From Perkinsus olseni (Eukaryota; Perkinsozoa; Perkinsida; Perkinsidae): a DNA stretch of 64,000 nt. Shown here piece after piece: positions 1-11,532 of this stretch. Below the pieces are notes generated by a model, which worked only from the letters and a program-made list of their open reading frames with translations, did no database searches and was not told the DNA's origin. Each line of letters starts with the position of its first letter. The stretch's first letter is position 1. A program made the translations under genes and the position numbers. The stretch is taken from assembly GCA_013115135.1 (NCBI GenBank), contig JABANP010000030.1, positions 124,001-188,000 of the forward strand, given 5' to 3'.

Positions 1-3000
1 GATTCTTTCCATGTATTATCAGGCCGAAAACTGGGCAGTGGATCCTTTGGAGAGATCTTTCTCGCAGTGAATGTTCAAACAGGAGAAGAGGTATCTTGTG
101 TCATTGTTATCTCCTCGCTCAACCTACTGGATCCCAGGTCGCTGCAAAGTTGGAAAGTGCCAAGTCCAAGCATCCTCAGCTCTTATACGAAGCGAAACTC
201 CTGAAGCATTTGCAGGGCGGTCCGGGGATTGCCAATGTACTATGATACGACTTAAATAGATGGATGAGTGCATGAAACGCCTGAACTGTCTTCGTGAACT
301 TCACATGGCCCGGCACTCTCGGGTATAGGGCTATAGTGACGAACGTATCTTCTAAGACTGGCTTGCACAAATGCATGAAACGTCTTCCTTGGGTTCACAA
401 TTTGGTCGTTGTAAGACGCTCCCCCGGAATAAGTTCTATTGTACTGGTTGGGGTTAGTGTTTTTTCGAAACAACTCTTTGGTAGGTACATTACTGTGACG
501 TCGAGGGAGAGTACAACGTGTTGATAATGGATGTCCTCGGGCCCAGCCTCGAGGATTTATTCAACACTTGTAACCGAAAGTTTAGTCTGAAAACTGTTCT
601 AATGCTGGCTGATCAAATGTTGCACAGAATTGAGTAATAATATCTCTGGGCGCGCGCGATTGATGACGGAGGGATGACGGCTTATCAGATACCTACATTC
701 GAAGAACTTCATTCATCGTGACATTAAGCCGGACAACTTTTTGATAGGGCGGGGCAAGAAGGCAGGGACCGTCTACTTGATTGATTTTGGATTAGCTAAG
801 AAGTAAGGGAAATTCTTTGCGAAGAATGAAAGAATTGTGGAGGAATTCGCTTCCGTTCCAAGTCGGTGAACCTCTTTTGGACTTACGAACGGCCTTTTTG
901 CGCTAGAAAGTTTTCTCTGGTCGGCTCCGACCCATTTTTTTGAACGTGAAAATAGTGGTGAGAACTGCTCAGCGAGTTCCGCAGGCTCTAGTTGCTAAAT
1001 AAAATCTCACGTGAACTTTTGTGGATGAGAGGTTTGCCTTGATCTTTCGACTTCCGCGAGGCGCTTGGACCGATTTCTAATGAAACGGGTTGATGATCCT
1101 CCTTTCAGGTATCGTGATCCAAAAACCCATCAGCATATCCCGTACAAAGAGAATAAGAATCTTACGGGAACGGCGAGGTACGCTAGTATAAATGCTCATC
1201 TGGGTATCGAGCAGTCGAGAAGGGATGACTTGGAGGCAATAGGATATGTAATAACGTCTATGGAAGGAATCGAACCTGCGCGAAAGAAGGTTATGGAGAT
1301 TAGGTCCTTATGTACTTCAATCGTGGCTCACTGCCGTGGCAAGGTATAAAGGCTAATACCAAACAGGAAAAGTATCATAAGATCATGGAAAAGAAGATGT
1401 CAACGCCGGTGGAGGTGATGGGGAGTTGCAGGTGCATAGAATCTTCGAAACTCCCTGAACGAGGAACGCGAACGGCCAGGCAAAACCATCTCATGGGTGT
1501 TCTGGTCAATGAAGCTTGTGCATCATGAATCATTAGTGCTCCTATTGCCAAATATTCTCCTTCCAATTTTTTTAAGTCCATCTTTGCGTGCTCTCTGACT
1601 GTGTGCGAGGAATCTCGGCTGTTGTTCGTGACGGAATCGGGGAAACTACTGATCGTCATTCCATGATTTGGACGACTCCACCCTCTTCAGGTCCTGACGA
1701 AAGGATATCCTTCAGAGTTCGCGACATACTTGAATTATTGCAGAGCATTGCGGTTTGAAGATAGGCCGGATTATGCATACCTGAGAAGGTTGTTCAAGGA
1801 TTTGTTCATGCGGGAAGGTATTATTATCGGCGACTCAAAGTGGACTCGCCTGTTAGATCGGTTTTTCCTCTCGAAGAAATCGGTAAGGAAGTATTCTTGA
1901 ATGAATTGTACTTACTCAGAAAAGTTTGTGCCATCCCACTCGAACCCCCGTCTTACTTGGTCTTAATGAGCCCGTCTTATCTCTCTCTCCGACTTCAATT
2001 TCATCATCACTTGCTCATCGCTCAGGTTTCCAAAATGACGGAATGTTCGATTGGACGCAGCTGAATTACTCCGGGAGCTCGCGGGGGATGGCCCATGGCC
2101 AGAGGATAATCAACCAGGATTCTATGGTATTACTGTTGGGCCGGGAGGTGGGGCATAGTCGATCTCAAATTTGGTCCCATGGTGCGTCCCACTCATGGTA
2201 GCGACAGAAGTATGAAGTTTATGCAGCGAATTCTCACCAGGAATGGTGTTTTTTCGAGCAATTCTTGTTCTTCCTTGCCGCTTCCATAGAATCATGCTCA
2301 ACTGTTTCACTTCGCCCTTCGCGGCCGTAAATTGATATATTTTAGGCGGATAAGCGGCGTTCTGATCACCGGTTGGCGCAGCCTCGAACAAGGGATCAGC
2401 TGAGGTAGGAACAACCTTTTACCTTTATGATAACGAGCTCCTGGTTCTTTCAGAGAGGACGGCACCGGTATGGCTTCGGCAGGAGGTAGTAACGGGGGCG
2501 TTGATCAGCTGAAGTTTATAGTGGGAATTTCTTTTCGAGGGTCCTTTGCAGCATTGCTTGTAGTAAACGTTTTACCGGAGTGCTTCTCCAGCCTCTGATC
2601 AGTTCTGGAGAAATAGGGAGCTATGTGATTTTGCTGCTTTTCGCTTACTCTACGTGCGATGACCCAATTTTCACCGCTTGCCAATTTCTTACCAATCACC
2701 AATTGCCGTCCTTGTCAATTCCTTACCCTATTCTTTGTAGTGACTATTACTGCGCGCCTTGAAATGATTGCTAGCTTGTTACGTCGATAACTTTCGTGAT
2801 TAGATACAGGACACTTGAATGCGGATGGACGGCAGGCTGATAGGTAATAATTCTCACACTCGGTCTCCGTTCAAGTGGAGTTCACGTTTGCTGTTTTAGG
2901 ATGGGCATGGATCGAGCGGCTGGTGGTAATCCTCATGGCAGAGGTGAGTCTGATACGAGCCCTGGTAATCTGAGTATGTTTCCTGCCGTTTCCAGGTCAT

Positions 3001-3069
3001 CGACCAAAACCAAATTTCTTCGAGAAGTTATTCGGTCCACTATGTGGTCGGAAGAACCAAGGCGACTAG
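1..3069 (+). CDS. Casein kinase 1 family Ser/Thr kinase (5' end outside window)
   Basis: CK1 kinases phosphorylate acidic or primed serines in many cytosolic and nuclear proteins. Exons read in order: the glycine-rich loop [11 protein letters not shown] (24-65); [20 protein letters not shown] (about 138-240, with the VAIK lysine); an [18 protein letters not shown] stretch (about 497-615); the catalytic loop [10 protein letters not shown] and DFGLAKK (690-805); the CK1-type [20 protein letters not shown] segment (about 1110-1250); the SLPWQG block (1309-1410); and the late-lobe [14 protein letters not shown] block (about 1690-1820). FDWT follows near 2048. The last exon, from about 2997, reads [15 protein letters not shown] and stops at 3069. 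At least seven introns interrupt the gene. The active-site residues seen are intact. The first residues lie left of the window. Family assignment is firm; the exact splice sites in the C-terminal tail (2070-2990) are not resolved. Confidence 0.88.
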
Positions 3070-3676
3070 GTAAGGCCGCTGGTTTCTTGACGCGCTGCTT
3101 GAGATACTCCCTTCCAGGTACGGCGATTGTCTCCTTACTATCATTATTATTATCACCACTCCATCATAACGGAGAGTATATTTCTTGCCGTGTCAGAGTT
3201 GCCAAGGCTGCTGCCATTGGCCGGTCTGTCTGAATTGACAAGGACTGCCCTTGTCGCGGCGTGGCTCCGCGTATTCAGTGTTTTCCTGCAACATTCTCCG
3301 GCGGGCGATGAGTAGTAGCTTTACAGTACGCCCGCTGCCGCCTGTTATGAGTAATTCTAGTAGTAATCATCTGCAATGGCTGATGATGATCGATGTGATG
3401 TTGGTTTTGGTATCATTTGGACTACTGCACGATCCGCCCATCCTTGGGGATCCCCTTTATCGTTACCATTGTGAAGCTGCTGCGTATCTTGCACTATTGA
3501 CCTCGAAGATATGCAGGCTAGTAGTATACTAAGCTCACTCCTGCCGCTGCCTTCACACTTCGAAAGTTATTGCGGTGTATCAATAAAAGCTGATCGATTG
3601 TGTTATAGTGCTGATTCGATCTCGTCAATTCGACCATTTCATTTGTAACGTTTATCAGGCCTTCTCAAATGTCACA

Positions 3677-6600
3677 ATGGCAATAATCGCGGCTCTGATT
3701 TTAACACTTTTTTCATCAGTTGTTGCCGAGCCCGCCCTTCAAGGTGGAGTACGTCGCATGACTGAGAGAGTAATAAGGGTTAACCGGTCTCTGTGAAGTC
3801 AGGGATTTTTGATCATTCGTGAAGTGATCGTTTTTGTCAGTTGAGATCCCCGGACGACCGGGGGTTTACGTTCTTCAGCATAGGAGACTGGGGCGACCAG
3901 GACACGACCCGGGCTTCCGCGAATGCTGGGCGAATGAATTCGATAGTTGAGGAGAAAATGAAGGGTAGGGAGAAAGGGGGAAAATCCTGCTCGCCTGGAA
4001 TTCTACAAAAAGGAGATGAGTTGACCAATAGTATTGGTGATATGTCCAAATGAGAGCGATAGGATTCATGCGCGCCACAAAATTCGGTCCACATAGGCCA
4101 GTTTTTCAGACCATCCAGTGATGTTCGTCGCGTCCCTGGGTGACAACTTCTACAACGATGGTGTCACAGATCGCGAGGACGATCGATTCCAGCGTATCTT
4201 TGAGGATGTAGGCTCAGGTCGATGAAAGAGGTGGTCGGAAGTATCTTTTTGGAGTCAGGTTTTCCAGTCAAGAGCACCCCTCGATGCGGTGCCGTGGTAC
4301 GTAACTTTAGGAAATCATGACTATCGGAAGAATCCCGATGCACAGCTTCTACGGTACGGCTATGATAGCGGAGGTAGTAGCGGGAATATCTTGGATTGAA
4401 GCTCGCAGGCGAGAGAGGTAGGGATTCATCACCTACATGCCATGAATACAGCCATCGAAGTTCTCCCCTGAAAGTTTTTTTGCTTTCCGAGCTCGTGAGT
4501 GTATTATCAAGTGGCAACTTGAATCTTCACAAGCCGAAGAATTAGGAGGATATACAGCTTGGCCCAGCACAGCAGGGTCGCTTGGCGCAGCGATAAGCAG
4601 GTTGCAAGATCATCTTACCTCGAGTCGCGGGCCGTTGGTCGATAGCATTTCCCTTCGGTCGAATATTTCGGATATTTATAGTGTGGCGAGAACGGTCTCG
4701 CGCGCACAACATACCGTTTTTTGGGGGGATTTAAAATGAAAATTCATTTACTTGCCGACTTATTTCATTCGCTTGTCACGTGTTCAATCGGGAAGTCTCA
4801 GCGTCACGCGACTCTAACATGCTCACGCAAAGCCCACCTCAAGGAAAGTAGAACGGAGAAGAAAATTTCGGTTCTGTCGTGTACCGGCTGATCTTGAAGT
4901 CTCAGGTGCATGGAAAATGCCGGCCTACTGGTATAGTGTTCGAGTGGACTTCGACGGAGGTGCAGCGGAAAGCAATTACGCGTTCTTTGTGTTCTTCGAC
5001 TCGTGGCGATTTACTACCGACGAGAAGCAGTTGAATTGGTTACGGAAGTAAGACGTGGTCGAGCGTGGCGGTTGGCTCGCTACTTTTGCTCGATAGAAGT
5101 ACTCTAACTACATCACTTTGAAAACTGGTCAACCGAATCAACCCATACGTCTCATTAATGGTTGTACGGAGGCTTTCAGTGGCTATGAACTTCCTTAGAG
5201 AAAGATCATTAGCGCTAAGGCGTGTGCGGTGGCGTTCCGTCGTTGCACCGGTTCGTTTTTAGGATTTTTCTCTGGGGGAAAGCCGATATTTTTCTCAACC
5301 CGAGGCGGAGTTGTCGATATTATTGCCCTCCCGAAAGAGCTTTTTTTCTCCTTTATTTTTTGACGAATTAACGAAAGAGAAAGAAGTTGCCTTCTTTGTT
5401 TTGCATTGTACACCGTGGAACACGCCGCCTCTGGAGATCCGAATCTTCCATCTCAGGACGCTACTGTCGAATGAAGCTCAGAACGCCACATGGCTTGTCG
5501 CTGTCTCCCACGTGCCAGCCTTTAGTATCGGCAATCACGGGAAGAATCAGACTGTTATTGGTAGTTTCGCTCGTCTGAGTGGAAGCGCTTGGGTAGTGGT
5601 TTCGGTGTCAGATAATATACTGCCAATATTGGAGAAGGCGAAGGTGGATGCGTATCTTTCTGGTCATGACCATGACATGCAAGTAAGGATACACTAAGAG
5701 GGATCTCAGTCCACAGTTGAGTTGGCCCTTGAGCAGTGGTCTTAGCTTGCGCTTTAACCTTACGAATGTTGACAACAAAAGCGTTTGCCGGCTTCATCGT
5801 CGGCGACGTATCTCCTTTTCCAAGTGGCTTAACGTCTATTGTATTGTAAGGAGATGAATTTGAACAACTACACTTTTGCCAGGTTCTCACCAGCAACGGC
5901 GGAGCGCCAGAGAGCGGCAACTCGGTCGTGCAGATCATTTGCGGTGCGGGAAGTCGACAAGAGCCGGTCGGCAAGAGTACGTGTGGGCTCAGTAGTCAAC
6001 TTCTCGTTGTCTTCGTATGACGGGTAATTGGCGTTCGTCTCATCGTCATTCATCTTTAGGTTATAGTTACTTGGATCGCGTTCAATAGCGTGATTTAATC
6101 TCGTGTGCATCGCCTCAAATGTCTCAGATCCGGACTCTAAACGGTCGAAGTGGGCGAAAGGTTTGGTGAACGGCTTTGCTGAGCACACGATGGACAACAG
6201 CACCTTCGTCACGCGCTTCGTTAATGGTGATGACGGCACGACCCTGCACACGCTGGTAGGAGTTCCGGCCGACCTCCCCGACCACAATTTTATTCTTTCT
6301 AGACATTAACCCCGCGACGGGACAGGCGAGCGGTGGTAGTGCAGAAACAATCGTTGGGGTTTGTCTCGCTCGGTGACTGGGGAGATGCCACTGGCGGTCT
6401 TTCTGCGACTGCTAAAACGGTAAGCACAGTACCTTGTCATTTACTTCGCTCCAGTATTGGTTCAGTTGAAATCGACATTAGCGGCTCGGCCATGGTCAGC
6501 AGCGACGCAGTTTATCGCATTGATAGGAGACAACTTCTATGAGAACGGCGTGTCTAATTGGGACGACTCCCAATTTGAAGATACGTAAGTAGCTCGATGG

Positions 6601-8069
6601 CTGTGGAAGCTCCGCAACATAATTTTGAGTGCTGGGAATTTCAAAAGGGTGGGCGGAACAGGAACAGAAAATTGAATTTATAATGTCCACTTCTCCTAGC
6701 GGCGCCCATATGCATGGCGGAGAACATAGTATCTTTCATAAAACTGTATTATGGTTGAATTTTCCAGTCTATATTTACTTTCTTGCGGATCCGGGCGCTT
6801 TGCTTCGATGCACTTACATAGTCGTTTCTCTGCTGGGTGGGGTTTTGTCATCTGAGATGTATCTCGGGCAGGTTCGAGTCTCATATGGATTTCGGCTACG
6901 ACCTTCCTTGGTACGCAGTCCTCGGCAACCACGATTATCGACAAGACGCCCTCGCGCAAGTTGTAGGATGCTCACTACGGTGCTGACCAGGATGACGTAT
7001 TTTCAGATTCGCACCCGAATCAACCCGAGCGGGCGGTGGCAAATGCCGGGACGATACTTCAGCCCTCCCATCATCCACAGCGGTCTACTCGTCTCGATTT
7101 GTGCTGTTTTCATTGATACACAAGATCTCTACCAAGAAGGCCAGCTTCGATTCCTCCGCGCTCGCCTTGCTTCGTCAGAGTGTCAGCAAGCGACGTAAGT
7201 TTCACTGAGTCCAGCGTGGACCGTGGCAGCGTCAGTGCAGGTTCATCGTGGTCTTCGGTCACCATCCAGTGTACAGCGTCGGATGGCACGGCGACAACGA
7301 CTATATGATCAGAGACGTCCTTCCTTTGCTCAAACGGTAAAAAAATCATCGCACTGCTAACTCGAGTCCCGCCGTGTCTCAGGTACTCGGTGGACCTGTA
7401 CGTCTCAGGCCACGACCACGACTTGCAGTGGTTGCAAGAGGACTCGCTGTCTTTTGTTGTGTCGGGTGCTGCTTCTAAGGAGCGCGATACGAACTACAAG
7501 CCCGACGCGAAGCAGCTCGTCTGGTCACAAGGGAACGTGCACGGCTTTACTCGGCACCTTGCGACGAGTAGGCTACATCGGACTCCTCAGTCTCCCGTTA
7601 GACTCTCCGCAGGTTCGAATCTTGTCACTGAATTCGTGGACTCCGAGTCCGGGAGCGTGCTGAAGTCCTTTTCTATTCCCGCTCGAAATCAACCTCGTGT
7701 CTCGACCTGTCCTCATTGCGAGAGCCCCGTTCTCAAGCAGGAAGATTTGGCAGGCGTAATCAGAGCCTCTTTGAGTCCGAGGATGCCCAACATGAACGTC
7801 AGCATATATATTGTCATAGCGATTGTGGTAAGTTGAGAATCTCCGTTTGTTGAGAGCTTCCCATCCAACGGCGGCGGTCGTGCATCGTAACCTCGAAGTC
7901 GGAGTGCGTGCTCCTTCCGGAGTTGATGACGATAGAGTTCTCAGAAAACCCGCGATTCTCTTCTTTCAACTACCAGCATACGGCTTTGCTTGTTCTTGTA
8001 CTCATCAAAGCGTCTTATCTTTGCTCGGTTAGCCGTGGAATTGATGAATCGCACTTCGCTCTTGCGTGA
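3677..8069 (+). CDS. Tandem-domain purple (tartrate-resistant-type) acid phosphatase, membrane-anchored
   Basis: Predicted metallophosphatase with two complete catalytic domains. The start at 3677 gives a signal peptide (MAIIAALILTLFSSVVA). Domain 1 carries GDWGD (about 3885), GDNFYNDGV (about 4140), GNHDY (about 4310), SHVP (about 5508) and GHDHDM (about 5660). Domain 2 carries GDWGD (about 6378), GDNFYENGV (about 6530), GNHDY (about 6928), GHHP (about 7258) and GHDHDL (about 7417). These are the di-metal ligand motifs of the family. A candidate intron at 6256-6302 joins the end of domain 1 to domain 2 in phase 0. Domain 2 has no start codon or signal peptide of its own, so I read one fused gene. 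A hydrophobic helix starts near 7800 and, after the GTAAGT donor at about 7829, continues into HTALLVLVLIKA and a short tail ending at 8069. If that donor or the fusion intron is not used, these are two adjacent genes. Type I membrane or secretory location is inferred. Confidence 0.75.
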
Positions 8070-9400
8070 TCTCAAGAAAAGTCCTGCTTCGAAGACGCTC
8101 GACTTCGTGCGCAAACCGGAAGTGTATCGAAAAAATTTCCGCAGCAACGACCGAGACGACGGTGGAGTGTGGGAGCTGATCTTGTATTGAGATGGTTGCG
8201 CTGATCTATTTTCTCGCCAGTTACTCAGCTGCGGTTGCGGCGCCCTTCTCGCTCGGCGGTGCTGCTCAAGCGAGCCAGTCCGTGAGGCTTCTCCAGCCGC
8301 TTCAGTCGACGGCCGACCACCCCGCGGAACCGCCTCAAGCACGGCTTCAGCTGGGTGGAGGATATTCCCCAGCAGACGTGTAAAACGGACCAAGTCTGAG
8401 ATGCCAGATGAACGTAAGGAGGTCATCGTATGACAATCGTTCTATACCCCATTAGCGCCTGTTGCACACGCGCCATATAACTGTATGATCGCTCTCATCT
8501 AAGTGATGGGTACGCCTCTGCATGAAACAGTTGATCGAATCAGTAAATTCAGAAACAGAAAATTCTGGTAGAATTGCACGAATTTCCGCTGGTTTCTTCT
8601 TGTAAGATTTTTTTTGAGTACTCCTCTTATTCCTCGCTAGGTACTCCTTCCAACGATATTGGTAGGGTGATGTATCCGACTTCTGGCGTGCGAGATCTCG
8701 AGATGGGTGGAACGAGCTCGGGCCCTGCAGAGTGAGAGTTGAACGCTTCACTACAATTTGTATTATTTGCAACTACCGTAGACTTTTATACATTTTCACG
8801 AAGACCTCTCACAGTTGAGTGTTGTTGCGTTATACCTCAATTTTCTAACGGGTTAGGAGTGTTCCGGATCTCGTTGTTATCGCCACGTGTCATCGGGAGC
8901 AGTGAGGGTCATTCCTGGAGTAGAGACCACTGCTTATATGAGCTGATTTCGATTCACCTATTTCGATATTGCTCCTCCACTATGCACACATTGGGGAGAG
9001 GGGTACTGGTGCCTCTCAGCTGTGCTAGGAAAGTCATCATAGATCATTAGTCAAGTTGCAAAGTAGCAAACCGATGAAAAACAATATTAGGGCCTTTGAA
9101 GTGAGGTTCCTGAGCGCTAGACTTCGGCGACCACCGGGGAGAGAAATTCGATCGTGTGTCATCTGTAGAACGCGATCATAAGTAGTGAAAGTCGCATGCC
9201 GATTGATTTATACGCATGCCGTTCTAACTCCAGCTTCTGTAGAAGTAATAGGTGATTTCCTCAAGTTCTTGGTCAATAGATTTTTGTATGATCTACGATG
9301 TTACTCCGACAAGCGCAGTGTAGGCATTTGACCCTGCGTACTGTTGTGTCTCAACTTAGCCAGGCTAGAGGGTTCGCAAATCTCACTCGAAAACAATTGC
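8070..9400. other. Stretch with no supported gene
   Basis: Two short open frames are visible: a plus-strand 63-codon frame at 8192-8383 that begins with a signal-peptide-like MVALIYFLASYSAAVAA, and a minus-strand 106-codon frame at 8452-8772 that is lysine/arginine rich. Neither has recognisable homology or flanking exons I can join. A 161-codon minus frame over 7941-8426 overlaps the phosphatase 3' end and is probably a shadow. Nothing else stands out between 8773 and 9400. Confidence 0.3.
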
Positions 9401-11231
9401 GAAAACAGCAGAAACTCGGCTTGGACAAGCCTGTTGGGCGTAAGCAGGGGTGACTGCCCAGAGCGTTGGTGACGCTGATCGCTTGTAGAGGAGACGAAGT
9501 TGGTGGAGTCGGATTGGAAAGATGCATGGACCGAGAACTTGCCGAGGTGGGCGCAGAAGCGGAGGGATTATGTCGATAGGATCCAAGTGAGCTCTCTCAG
9601 CTGAAGGTGATCGTGCCGTATGATGGGATTGTAGATACCGGCATCGTGGAAGTGGTGGGGTGTGTTGAGCCTAACGCCTTTGCTCTGCGCCGTAAGTGTG
9701 TAACGCTGGCTCCACTACCGTTGGCGCTCGAGATTTTAACCGAAAGGCTTCACACGACGATGAAATCACGTCCAGTGGGGGTTCTTTGTTCTCTTCAGGC
9801 CTTCGCGGTCCACATGATCCCCGCCTTGACTGAGGACTCCAGCCAGACTCGAACCAAGACTGGACGATACTGGATGCAGGACAAGAGCGATGATGAGAGT
9901 AAGGGTGGATTACGTTTCCCTCGCGTAGTGTGTTCTCTCCCAACTCTGTATGCTATATGACCTTACATGGTGCGTTGTGCGTTCTGCTCCGCGGGTGCTA
10001 TTGTGACCGATAATTTCCGAGCGATCCGCAACGCGCAGTCGTCGGCATTTCATTCTGGATGCGTTTTGTAAATTATGTCAGTTGCTCGGCACGTCCTATC
10101 AGCTTGTGTCCACTACACTTCGTGTCTGTTGGTAGCCGCCGGAGCTCCTCACTGGGGCCTCGAGGCGGCTCGGTACGCCATACCTCTCCGGAATACAGAG
10201 TAAGACTAACGTTATGGTCTCGGGTGTAATTTACACTCAGGTACAATATGCTCTACGGTGTTTTTCGATTTGGACTACCTGCGGTACCGATCGCGCTGGC
10301 AGTAGTGACCAGTCGGATGGCTACTGGTGAGAACATGAAGTTCCCAGGGTCGAGCCGAATCTTGTCATTGCTATTTCATGCACTATCTTGTCGTAGGACA
10401 CGTAGTAGCAGAGCATAACATAGATAGATTAGGCTCAATGAGCCCGGCTCATAGTCAAAGAGATCGAGGACTCCTCGATAATAACCATCTCAGATAGTTA
10501 TCTCCTCGACGAGGAGATAGTTAGCTTGAGAGTAGTCGAGGGAATGAGAACTGAAAGTGTGGAGCAAGTGTTCTGTGACAGTGCATCCATGGAAGAGCCT
10601 CAGAGTTCAGAAATCAGCTCTTATGTTATGTAGAGCACTACGGTATTGCCACTACCCGTCTACTGTACGCCCCGTAGTCTGCTCACTGATACTGGATATT
10701 CCAGCTTGGGACGTTGAATATACATTCGTTTTTCAGACGTTCCTCGAGAGGCATTAACACATCTCATGATGGGTTTTGTCGGAGTGGCCATCTTCGACTG
10801 TTGTGCACGGGTTTTCAGCATAGTCCCACGGTGAGACCGACTCTGCCATTCAAATTACACAATGCTTTCAGGTGGTGGTTGTGGTTTCGGCTGCCTTATA
10901 CCGGTGCAGTTATGTCCGGCATGGCTATCTTGTTATTGTCGGAGCGTAACCTTCTTATTGGAAAGGATTCGCAGCTCGAGTTCTAGGCAGAATCGCATGT
11001 TTCTGGATCACTCTCGCTTTGGTTTGCTGAAAGTAGTGGTGTGTCAATTATGAATATCCAGTAGACCCGAGTTTGGCTTTTTCAAGAGAGTTTCTAAGAG
11101 AATCCATGGAGTCATTTAGTCCGGAGTCAGACAAAATTACTGACTGCTTCTACGAAATGCCTCTAAACCACATGGATTCAAATTCAGCTCGCCTCTCCGC
11201 GCCACAAGAACCGCTAGCTCAAGCTTCGTAA
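9400..11231 (+). CDS. Unrecognised multi-exon gene, probably a membrane protein
   Basis: I do not recognise this gene; boundaries are approximate. Exon-like pieces on the plus strand include a tryptophan/arginine-rich segment (SDWKDAWTENLPRWAQKRRD, about 9505-9590), then LKVIVPYDGIVDTGIVEVVG (about 9603-9690), a hydrophobic exon YGVFRFGLPAVPIALAVVTS (about 10245-10330) between an AG and a GTGAG donor, further hydrophobic segments at about 10870-11030, and a well-behaved terminal exon at about 11063-11231 (acceptor CCAGTAG, ending PQEPLAQAS stop). The hydrophobic blocks suggest several transmembrane helices and the last exon a polar cytoplasmic tail. Two sharp palindromes lie at 10463-10519, probably in an intron. 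The 5' end is not located, and two genes could be present. Confidence 0.35.
10463..10519. repeat. Two adjacent near-perfect palindromes
   Basis: ATCGAGGA/TCCTCGAT (8-bp arms, 10463-10479, one central base) and TATCTCCTCG/CGAGGAGATA (10-bp arms, 10499-10519, one central base) lie 20 nt apart. They share the GAGGA/TCCTC core. They fall between exon-like blocks of the surrounding gene. Confidence 0.7.
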
Positions 11232-11532
11232 GCTCGGGCTCAATCCAGTGTTACCGATGTGCCCTCCGTCAGCCGACTGCACGCCGCATACGTCGGTTCT
11301 TATTCATAATATTCATAGAGGAGCCCAATATTCATGGTCAGTGCAACCGCATTGACTAGTAACGGGAGCTCAACATTCTTCGGCTTGATGAACAGAGCTC
11401 ACTTGATAACTCACACACAGAGGAGCTCATGATGAGTTCTTCTTGTCGAAGTAATGCCACGCGACATTTCACACTGACTGATGCCCTGAACACAACCGGC
11501 GCGTCTTATGGAGAGAAACTCGAGTACCACGC

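Noticed and set aside
7941..8426. 161-codon minus-strand frame
   Set aside because: Overlaps the phosphatase C-terminal exon, arginine/serine-rich composition typical of antisense shadows, no exons to join.
9590..9700. Possible SET-domain fragment (VVGCVEPNAFALRR)
   Set aside because: Only a faint resemblance to SET/SMYD proteins; no NHSCxPN or GEEL-like motif was found nearby, so I left the gene unclassified.
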